A stretch of DNA of 12,790 nucleotides from an uncultured bacterium (lineage in GTDB: Bacteria > Cyanobacteriota > Vampirovibrionia > Gastranaerophilales > Gastranaerophilaceae). Location of the stretch: assembly GCA_900553205.1 (NCBI GenBank), contig USCK01000044.1, positions 1 to 12,790 of the forward strand. Reading direction: 5' to 3'. Under the pieces are notes generated by a model, which saw only the letters and a list, made by a program, of their open reading frames with translations, searched no databases and was not told the origin of the DNA. Within the stretch, counting starts at the first letter, position 1, and every line of letters starts with the position of its first letter. This document shows, piece by piece, positions 6,386 to 11,436 of this stretch. Both the position numbers and the translations under genes were made by a program.

Positions 6386-6491
6386 ATGGGATTCGAACCA
6401 CAAATTTACTTCGTAAATTCTGGGTTCTTCCCTCTCGAGAAATGATACTTAATCATTTCTCTCGGCAGAGTCATCTCCCACCCCATTTTTA
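6386..6491. repeat. tRNA-derived, structured repeat block with an att-like copy of the tRNA-His 3' end
   Basis: ATGGGATTCGAACC (6386-6399) is an inverted copy of the tRNA T-arm (6313-6326). CATCTCCCACCCCATTTTTA (6472-6491) is a direct copy, with one mismatch, of the tRNA 3' end plus flank (6324-6343). Between them lie hairpins AATTTAC-TTC-GTAAATT (6403-6419, extendable by GAACC/GGTTC) and GAGAAATGAT-ACTTA-ATCATTTCTC (6437-6461). The outer ATGGG and CCCAT are also complementary. I cannot say whether this is a dispersed repeat, a decayed tRNA or an attachment-site scar. It does not form a standard tRNA on either strand. Confidence 0.6.
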
Positions 6492-6496
6492 GAATT

Positions 6497-6516
6497 AGGA
6501 GCTTTGGCTTCTTTTT
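6497..6516 (+). terminator. Weak terminator-like hairpin after the repeat block
   Basis: AGGAGC (6497-6502) pairs with GCTTCT (6507-6512), with one G-U pair and a TTTG loop, followed by Ts to 6516. It follows the duplicated tRNA end, much as the true terminator follows tRNA-His. Confidence 0.35.
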
Positions 6517-6623
6517 ATTAGGAATAATTTAGCACAGGGTAAAAGATGCCTTTTCTATGGAAACTGACCAACACATTATAGTTAGACTTTCGGGTTAGTT
6601 CCCCGACTAGAAAGGGGGTCAAT

Positions 6624-6704
6624 ATGGATAATTTCAATATAACATTATTCTTAATCTTTTTGATTTTATACGTATTAAAAAACGGCTCTCATCATAAAAG
6701 ATAA
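6624..6704 (+). CDS. Small hydrophobic peptide, candidate type I toxin
   Basis: A 26-residue reading frame from ATG, with AAAGGGGG (6611-6618) five bases upstream, one of the strongest ribosome binding sites in the window. The peptide has a polar start (M-D-N-F-N), a continuous hydrophobic stretch ITLFLIFLILYVL (6-18) able to enter a membrane, and a basic tail KNGSHHKR. This build (short single-span peptide with charged C-terminus) is typical of type I toxins such as TxpA/BsrG, Fst/Ldr and AapA, but it matches none of their signatures that I know. Its 3' end is overlapped by an antisense transcription unit. Upstream TGACC (6565-6569) could pair with GGTCA (6617-6621) and mask the ribosome binding site. 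Expression and toxicity are inference. Confidence 0.5.
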   Translation: MDNFNITLFLIFLILYVLKNGSHHKR

Positions 6705-6712
6705 GAACCGTT
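6675..6712 (-). terminator. Strong intrinsic terminator of the antisense RNA (or of rarA)
   Basis: On the minus strand AACGGTTCTTATC (6700-6712) pairs along all 13 positions with GATGAGAGCCGTT (6681-6693), including two G-U wobbles, with a 6-nt loop. A U-run follows (plus-strand A-run at 6677-6682). The wobbles make it better folded as minus-strand RNA than as plus-strand RNA, which fixes the direction. Confidence 0.85.
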
Positions 6713-6758
6713 AGACTTCCTACAAGGCATCCGGTAGCTTGAGAAACTACCACCCTGT
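6675..6758 (-). ncRNA. Antisense small RNA of about 84 nt (candidate antitoxin RNA)
   Basis: The unit is defined by a minus-strand promoter (6765-6793) and a strong minus-strand terminator (6675-6712). The RNA would begin near 6758, fold a GGTAG/CTACC hairpin (6733-6751), and end in the terminator stem that overlaps the last codons of the plus-strand peptide. No minus-strand reading frame follows, so it is unlikely to be an attenuated leader. Its AAGTCTAAC (complement of 6710-6718) is also complementary to a second site in the peptide mRNA leader (6581-6589). Alternatively, the hairpins could be the 3' end of rarA mRNA, whose stop is at 6821. Confidence 0.5.
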
Positions 6759-6764
6759 GCTTTT

Positions 6765-6793
6765 ATTATAAACTACTATTTTAAAATATTCAA
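6765..6793 (-). promoter_or_regulatory. Sigma70-type promoter of the antisense RNA
   Basis: Minus-strand TTGAAT (6788-6793), an exact 17-bp spacer and a perfect TATAAT (6765-6770) place the start near 6758, at the edge of the inverted repeat. It lies 28 bp downstream of the rarA stop. Confidence 0.65.
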
Positions 6794-6820
6794 CCTTTTG
6801 GATTAAAACAGAATTAACCC

Positions 6821-8053
6821 CTACTCAAAATACACCCTATTCACCAATTCATCAGGTAGAAATTGTTGGTCATAATCAGGGTTTGCGTGGGTATAAACAT
6901 AATCAACACCAAATCCGTATTTTTTCGCATCTTTATAATGAGCATCTCTCAAGTGCATAGGTGGAGTATAATCTCTACCTGCTCGGATATCAGCAATAGC
7001 CTCATCTATTGCCATAATAACCTTGTTTGATTTTGGAGCTTTTGCGACATAAATAACAGCCTCAGCCAAAGGTATCCGACCCTCAGGCAAGCCTAATAAT
7101 TCAACAGCCTTATAAGCATTAACTGCGACATTCAAAGCATTTGGATCAGCCATTCCAACATCTTCTGCCGAACACACTATCAAACGCCTTGCAATGAACC
7201 TTGGGTCCTCTCCTGCCTCTATCATCTTTGCCAAATAATATATTGAAGCATTTACATCAGACCCTCTCAAGCTCTTTTGAAACGCAGAAGCACAGTCATA
7301 ATGTTCTTGCCTTGAATATCTTGTATTCCGTTTTTGCGTAATACTTTCTAATATCTCAATAGTCAACTCTCGTGTATTATTTGCATAATTGCTTGCAAAA
7401 TATGAGTTCTCAACCATATTCAATGCACATCTTGCATCACCTCGAGCGTTATTAATAATAAATTTTACAACATCCTCATCATAAACTAACGGCTGATAAG
7501 TTTTTTCAAGATATTTAAACCCTCTATCAATAATCTTTGCCATACTATCGTCATCAATAGAATTAAGCCTGATTATCTGAACTCTAGACATCAAAGCTGG
7601 CACAACCTGAAAAGAAGGGTTCTCTGTTGTCGAGCCTATCAAAAAGAATGTTCCGTTTTCAAGATACGGCAAAAGAGCATCTTGTTGAGTTTTTGTATAA
7701 CGATGGATTTCATCAATAAACACTATTGTCTTTTGCCCACATCTCAATGCAGAATTTGCTCTATCTACAGTTTCTTTTATATCCTTAACCCCTGATGATA
7801 CAGCCGAAAGCTCAATAAAATTGGCATTCACCTGATTTGCAATAAGTCTTGCCAATGTAGTCTTACCACACCCCGGAGTACCCCACAATATTAAAGAGAA
7901 TAACCTTTGTGATTTAATCAGATTTAGCAACGGTGAATTCGGTGCAATAACATTAGATTGTCCCAAAAATTCTTCAAGCGTCTTTGGACGCAATATTTCT
8001 GCCAAAGGTGTTTGTTTGTTAATATTCTCAAGTTCTGTAAATAGATTATTCAT
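6821..8053 (-). CDS. rarA: Replication-associated recombination protein A (RarA/MgsA AAA+ ATPase)
   Basis: 410 residues, slightly shorter than E. coli RarA (447). The N-terminus carries the family start LAEILRPKTLEEFLGQ (17-32). Walker A is GTPGCGKT (58-65), Walker B FIDEIHR (112-118), sensor 1 STTENP (141-146) and arginine-finger SR (156-157). The clamp-loader-like lid and the C-terminal MgsA tetramerisation domain follow (DVNASIYYLAKMIEAGEDP is diagnostic). The family acts at stalled replication forks with SSB and the clamp loader. The ATG has no Shine-Dalgarno sequence and sits at the predicted start of an extended -10 promoter, so its mRNA looks leaderless. Divergent from the solute-binding protein gene. 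Confidence 0.95.
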   Translation of the reverse strand: MNNLFTELENINKQTPLAEILRPKTLEEFLGQSNVIAPNSPLLNLIKSQRLFSLILWGTPGCGKTTLARLIANQVNANFIELSAVSSGVKDIKETVDRANSALRCGQKTIVFIDEIHRYTKTQQDALLPYLENGTFFLIGSTTENPSFQVVPALMSRVQIIRLNSIDDDSMAKIIDRGFKYLEKTYQPLVYDEDVVKFIINNARGDARCALNMVENSYFASNYANNTRELTIEILESITQKRNTRYSRQEHYDCASAFQKSLRGSDVNASIYYLAKMIEAGEDPRFIARRLIVCSAEDVGMADPNALNVAVNAYKAVELLGLPEGRIPLAEAVIYVAKAPKSNKVIMAIDEAIADIRAGRDYTPPMHLRDAHYKDAKKYGFGVDYVYTHANPDYDQQFLPDELVNRVYFE

Positions 8054-8055
8054 AG

Positions 8056-8068
8056 TATAATTATACCA
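8056..8068. promoter_or_regulatory. Overlapping divergent -10 elements; extended -10 of rarA
   Basis: GTATAATTATAC is a perfect palindrome (8055-8066) that places TATAAT on both strands: 8060-8065 minus and 8056-8061 plus. On the minus strand it is extended to TGGTATAAT (8060-8068), six bases before the rarA ATG. On the plus strand it could serve the gene at 8107, though I see no good -35 for it. Confidence 0.55.
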
Positions 8069-8106
8069 TAGCGTAACAAGTAAATCGCAAAAGATTGAGA
8101 GGTCGC

Positions 8107-9333
8107 ATGAAAAATAAACTGTTCTGGATAATTAGTTTAATCGTTGCATTAATTGTATCTTATTATACGGTTATCAAAAAGCCTGTAATCTCCTCACAAA
8201 AGGAAGTTACGGTATGGACTCTGCAAATGGGCGATTTTTCTGATTATATGAATAATATAATCTCAACTTACGAAGCCTCTCACCCGAATATCAAAATAAA
8301 ATGGATTGATGTACCATTTTCAGAAGGCGATAAAAGAACTCTTGCTGCAATTCTCAGCAATAATCCTCCTGATTTGATAAACCTTAATCCTGATTTTTCA
8401 GCAATACTTGCTCAAAAAGGCGCATTAGAAATAATCCCTGAAAACAAATTATCTGAATACAACAAAGATATAGTCGATTCTCTGAAATACAAAGGCAAAT
8501 TATTTGCGATTCCTTGGTATGCAACCTCAGCAGTAACAATTTATAACAAGGATTTGTTTAACAAAGCAGGAATAAAAAACATGCCTGCAACCTATGACGA
8601 TTTGGCAAACATAGCCGGTACCGTCAAAAATAAAACAGGTAAATTCATTTATCTGCCAACGATTACAGAAAACGATACAATGCTAAAAATCTTAAACAAA
8701 TATGGAGTTAATTCATATTCAAATATAAACTCAAAAGACAGTATCAAAGTGTTTGAAACATACAAAAAACTTTATCAAAACAAACTTATACCTGCAGAAA
8801 GCATAACCCAAACACATAGAGAAGCCCTTGAAAAATATATGTCAGAAAACATTGTATTCTTCCAAGGTGGAGCAAACTTCTTGAATATGATTAAAGATAA
8901 CGCTCCAAATGTATATGCCAAAACTGATGTAGCACCACAAATTGTAGGTAAACTGGGACAAAACGATTTTTCTTTGATGAATTTTGTTATCCCTCTAAAA
9001 GCTAAATACAAAAACGAAGCTCTTGATTTTGGACTTTTCTTAACTAACAAAGAAAACCAACTTGAACTAGCTAAAAAAACTAATGTTATTTCTACCAACA
9101 AAGAGGCTTTGCAAGATGAATTCTACAACTCCTCTGCAGATTTGATGGCAAAAGCTCGTTCAATCAGTGCTAAACAAATAACACATATTCAACCTGTAAT
9201 GCATCAGCAAACCAACCAAAAAGATATCAATACTTTGATTAATACTGCCGTTCAGTCTGTGTTATTAAACCAAAAAGATACAAAAACTATATTAGATAAC
9301 CTATCAAAAGACTGGAAAGATATAACTTTTTAA
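8107..9333 (+). CDS. Extracellular solute-binding protein, family 1 (sugar ABC-transporter type)
   Basis: The ATG at 8107 is preferred (408 residues) because GAGAGG ends 4 nt before it; a TTG at 8095 would include that site. The N-terminus MKNKLFWIISLIVALIVSYY is a membrane anchor or uncleaved signal. I see neither a lipobox nor any cysteine in the whole protein, unusual for this family, which is commonly a lipoprotein. The mature part starts with VTVWTLQMGDFSDYM and contains YEASHPNIKIKWIDVPF, NNPPDLINLNPDF and LFAIPWYATSAVTIYNKDLF, the pattern of MalE/UgpB-like proteins that capture sugars or glycerophosphodiesters outside the inner membrane. No permease or ATPase gene is adjacent, so partners and ligand are unknown. 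It converges on the ankyrin gene. Confidence 0.88.
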   Translation: MKNKLFWIISLIVALIVSYYTVIKKPVISSQKEVTVWTLQMGDFSDYMNNIISTYEASHPNIKIKWIDVPFSEGDKRTLAAILSNNPPDLINLNPDFSAILAQKGALEIIPENKLSEYNKDIVDSLKYKGKLFAIPWYATSAVTIYNKDLFNKAGIKNMPATYDDLANIAGTVKNKTGKFIYLPTITENDTMLKILNKYGVNSYSNINSKDSIKVFETYKKLYQNKLIPAESITQTHREALEKYMSENIVFFQGGANFLNMIKDNAPNVYAKTDVAPQIVGKLGQNDFSLMNFVIPLKAKYKNEALDFGLFLTNKENQLELAKKTNVISTNKEALQDEFYNSSADLMAKARSISAKQITHIQPVMHQQTNQKDINTLINTAVQSVLLNQKDTKTILDNLSKDWKDITF

Positions 9334-9352
9334 AAATATAAATTCCTGCAGT

Positions 9353-10300
9353 CTAGCGTCCTGTATTAAATTGTGATTTGAATTTTACGAAAGCTACACT
9401 GTCATTTGATATTACAAATCTTGTTGTCTTGATAACCTTTTCTGTATACCCACCTTTAAATACCGTAATAGAAGATGTTGAGCTTGTAGCACAAGTGTCT
9501 GCACTCATTTGTAAATAATGTTCAGCTACAGTTATATATTCCCATACCTCAGTTTTAGAATCTGTCCTAAGCTTTTTGGTTGGAGTCCCTAAATCTGATA
9601 ACAAAACCGTTTTATTTTTATCTACATATTTTTTTGCCAAAACTTTTGTCATAGCCGAATCATAATATGCCTCTATTTTGGATTTCATATTTGGTGGAAG
9701 TACATTATATGGCATCTTATCACGTTTGTTGTACGCAAACAAATCTGCTCCTGCATCAAGCATATAATATATAGATTTGCTATGAGGAGAGAATCTACAT
9801 AATGAAAGTAACGGAGTATTACCAGCATTATCTGTTGCATTAGGATTGGCACCAGCATTTAAGAGCATTTGTACGATATGAGGGTTTGCAACATCAGTGG
9901 CATAAAACAAAGGAGTTTTCCTGCCTTTACAAACCATATCGACATCAATCCCCGAACTAAGTATCGCTTTTGTGAGTTCTTCATCACTATGCTCTATTGC
10001 AGTAATTAATGGGTGTGGATTTAAACAATTAAGTGACAATCCGTTTTTCAAAAGTATTGTAAATACCTCTGAACTATATTCTTTTTTTAAACATCTCTTT
10101 AATAACTTTTCGCTATTATAATAAACGGCTTTACTGGTTCTCGGATATTTTTTAAAGAACTCATTTAACTCCTCAGTATTATTAGACCTAGAATATCGCA
10201 CAATTTGTTTGTAAGCTTTATCTACAGTCATATTTTCAATGGCTAAAACTGGGTTTATTACAAATAAACAAAATACAAATAATAAAAATATTTTTTTCAT
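9353..10300 (-). CDS. Secreted ankyrin-repeat protein with a possible BamE/SmpA-like C-terminal region
   Basis: I place the start at the ATG at 10300 (315 residues) because AAGGA lies 6 nt upstream. The ATG at 10306 touches that site, and a further in-frame ATG (10351) lies upstream of the predicted promoter. Residues 1-20 (MKKIFLLFVFCLFVINPVLA) form a clear signal peptide with probable cleavage after VLA. Ankyrin-type repeats follow at about 95-124, 127-156 (TPLFYATDVANPHIVQMLLN, NAGANPNATD) and 160-190 (NTPLLSL, MLDAGADLF), with a possible degenerate one at 63-92. Residues 232-256 (LLSDLGTPTKKL ... EVWEY) resemble the LG-P-T/D ... WEY pattern of small BamE/SmpA-like envelope domains. Probably periplasmic or surface-exposed; partner unknown. 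Stop codon TAG. Confidence 0.8.
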   Translation of the reverse strand: MKKIFLLFVFCLFVINPVLAIENMTVDKAYKQIVRYSRSNNTEELNEFFKKYPRTSKAVYYNSEKLLKRCLKKEYSSEVFTILLKNGLSLNCLNPHPLITAIEHSDEELTKAILSSGIDVDMVCKGRKTPLFYATDVANPHIVQMLLNAGANPNATDNAGNTPLLSLCRFSPHSKSIYYMLDAGADLFAYNKRDKMPYNVLPPNMKSKIEAYYDSAMTKVLAKKYVDKNKTVLLSDLGTPTKKLRTDSKTEVWEYITVAEHYLQMSADTCATSSTSSITVFKGGYTEKVIKTTRFVISNDSVAFVKFKSQFNTGR

Positions 10301-10319
10301 ACTCATTCCTTTTTTCTTT

Positions 10320-10328
10320 ATTATAACA
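10320..10328 (-). promoter_or_regulatory. Extended -10 promoter of the ankyrin gene
   Basis: Minus-strand TGTTATAAT (10320-10328) is a perfect extended -10, with no -35 match. The start would be near 10313, giving a leader of about 13 nt containing AAGGA. Confidence 0.55.
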
Positions 10329-10372
10329 TTATTTTTAAAAAATCCTTTCATATATTTTCCGTAAAATTAAAC

Positions 10373-10401
10373 TTGCTATTTTTTTCTCTATATGACACAA
10401 T
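10373..10401 (+). promoter_or_regulatory. Possible tmk promoter
   Basis: TTGCTA (10373-10378) and CACAAT (10396-10401) are 17 bp apart, 4 of 6 matches each. The start would fall near 10408, 14 nt before the ATG, after the in-frame ATG at 10392. Confidence 0.3.
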
Positions 10402-10421
10402 ATATAAAACGGAGAGCAACG

Positions 10422-11033
10422 ATGAAAAAAGGTTTATTTATTACATTTGAAGGTATTGATGGGTGTGGAAAAACCACACAAATTGAATTATTAAAAGAAG
10501 AATTAGAAAAAAAGGGATATACAGTTCTTTTAACAAGAGAACCCGGAGCAAAAGGGTTGGGTGAAAAATTGAGGGAAATTCTTTTGAATTATGACGGAGA
10601 AGTTTCTTCCAACTGCGAATCATTTTTATTCTTAGCAGACAGAGCTCAACATATTGATACAATCATCAAGCCTGCAATAGATAAAGGTGTTATTGTGTTA
10701 TGTGACAGACACACTGATTCTACTGTTGCTTATCAAGGATATGGAAGGCAGCTGGATTTGGAGCAAATTTATCAATTAAATAAAATTGCAACAAATGGAA
10801 TTATTCCTGATATAACATTCATTCTTGATATTGATATAGACACTTCTCTACAACGTATTGGTAAAGGTCGTGACAGAATGGAAAACTCAGGTAGAGAATT
10901 CTTTGAAAGAGTAAGAAAAGGATATATCGAAATATCAGAAAAAGAACCTCAAAGAGTTAAACTTCTGCAAGGTAATTCACCTATCAAAGACATTCAAAAC
11001 AAAATTTCTGATTATGTTCAAGGATTATTATAA
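10422..11033 (+). CDS. tmk: Thymidylate (dTMP) kinase
   Basis: 203 residues from the ATG at 10422, preceded by CGGAGAG with about 6 nt spacing. An in-frame ATG at 10392 would add ten residues that are not family-like. Motifs are FEGIDGCGKTTQ (P-loop, 9-20), TREPG (38-42), the DRH triplet (95-97, commonly DRY or DRF) in DRHTDSTVAYQGYGR (95-109), and the arginine-bearing lid GKGRDRMEN (147-155). The enzyme phosphorylates dTMP to dTDP with ATP for DNA synthesis. It is divergent from the ankyrin gene, and its stop lies one base from the end of the convergent gene at 11035. Confidence 0.96.
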   Translation: MKKGLFITFEGIDGCGKTTQIELLKEELEKKGYTVLLTREPGAKGLGEKLREILLNYDGEVSSNCESFLFLADRAQHIDTIIKPAIDKGVIVLCDRHTDSTVAYQGYGRQLDLEQIYQLNKIATNGIIPDITFILDIDIDTSLQRIGKGRDRMENSGREFFERVRKGYIEISEKEPQRVKLLQGNSPIKDIQNKISDYVQGLL

Positions 11034-11034
11034 T

Positions 11035-11436
11035 CTAAGCAGAAGCTTTATGAGTTTTGATAGTTGAGAATGCAGATTCTCTAACTTGTTTATCAATAGC
11101 AGTATTTTGATTATTATTTGTTACAGCTTGAGCTTGTTGTCCTTGTTGTGCTTGAGCAAGTTTAGCTTTTTTACGCTTATCACTCATATTAGTCATATAA
11201 ATATTCAAATGAGGAATACCAAAACCAAGAACTACTGCAGAATAAATATATCCACCTAACTGTGCGATATTAAGCAAACGTAAATTCTTTCTTGTTTGAC
11301 CGTTCTTAGGAAGTGCTTTGAAGATTTCATCAAAAGTCATAGCCTTACCGTTAGGTTTAATAATTGACTTGACACCGGTTTCTTTCTTCAAACCTTCTAT
11401 TGCGACTTCAGAATGTGTTGCGATAGAAGAATTCAA
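11035..11436 (-). CDS. Unknown protein, possibly the 3' portion of the adjacent gene after a frameshift
   Basis: I do not recognise this 133-residue frame. Its only available start is a TTG (11434-11436) immediately after an in-frame TAG and without a good ribosome binding site. The TTG lies inside the last 29 bases of the upstream frame. Residues 53-79 are hydrophobic (LLNIAQLGGYIYSAVVLGFG), and 73-82 GIPHLNIYMT resembles GAQPLNVYLS (286-295) of the upstream protein. The tail is basic and glutamine-rich (KRKKAKLAQAQQGQQAQA, 87-104). The overlap, poor start and shared motif suggest one protein of about 575 residues divided by a +1 shift. Translational coupling of two genes is the alternative. 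Confidence 0.55.
   Translation of the reverse strand: MNSSIATHSEVAIEGLKKETGVKSIIKPNGKAMTFDEIFKALPKNGQTRKNLRLLNIAQLGGYIYSAVVLGFGIPHLNIYMTNMSDKRKKAKLAQAQQGQQAQAVTNNNQNTAIDKQVRESAFSTIKTHKASA

Larger units (their letters stand above)
6531..6761 (+). ncRNA. Structured peptide-encoding RNA with complementary 5' and 3' ends (candidate toxin mRNA)
   Basis: Three helices close this stretch. AGCACAGGGT (6531-6540) pairs with ACCCTGTGCT (6752-6761), GATGCCTT (6545-6552) pairs with AAGGCATC (6724-6731), and GGTAG (6733-6737) pairs with CTACC (6747-6751), forming a three-way junction. The enclosed region holds the ORF at 6624-6704 and its ribosome binding site. A TATAAT-like AATAAT (6523-6528) would start transcription near 6531-6535, but there is no good -35. 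An internal TATAGT (6577-6582) could give a shorter form. The borders are set by the helices, not by a proven promoter. The same inverted repeats could instead be termini of a small mobile element. Confidence 0.45.

Noticed and set aside
6386..6491. A second, functional tRNA gene on either strand
   Set aside because: Only a T-arm-like and a 3'-end-like fragment are present, in opposite orientations. No standard acceptor, D and anticodon arms can be assembled with correct sizes.
6565..6604. A second antisense promoter using minus-strand TATAAT at 6575-6580
   Set aside because: No -35 match at 16-18 bp and no extended -10, in contrast to the promoter at 6765-6793.
6531..6761. A known housekeeping RNA (RNase P RNA, tmRNA, 6S RNA, SRP RNA) or a known riboswitch
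   Set aside because: None of the conserved sequences I know for these RNAs is present on either strand. The middle of the region is AT-rich and coding-like, and no gene follows in the right direction for a riboswitch.
10301..10351. Longer N-terminus of the ankyrin protein (ATG at 10351)
   Set aside because: It would put 17 residues before a normal signal peptide, and the extended -10 promoter would lie inside the gene. The ribosome binding site favours 10300.
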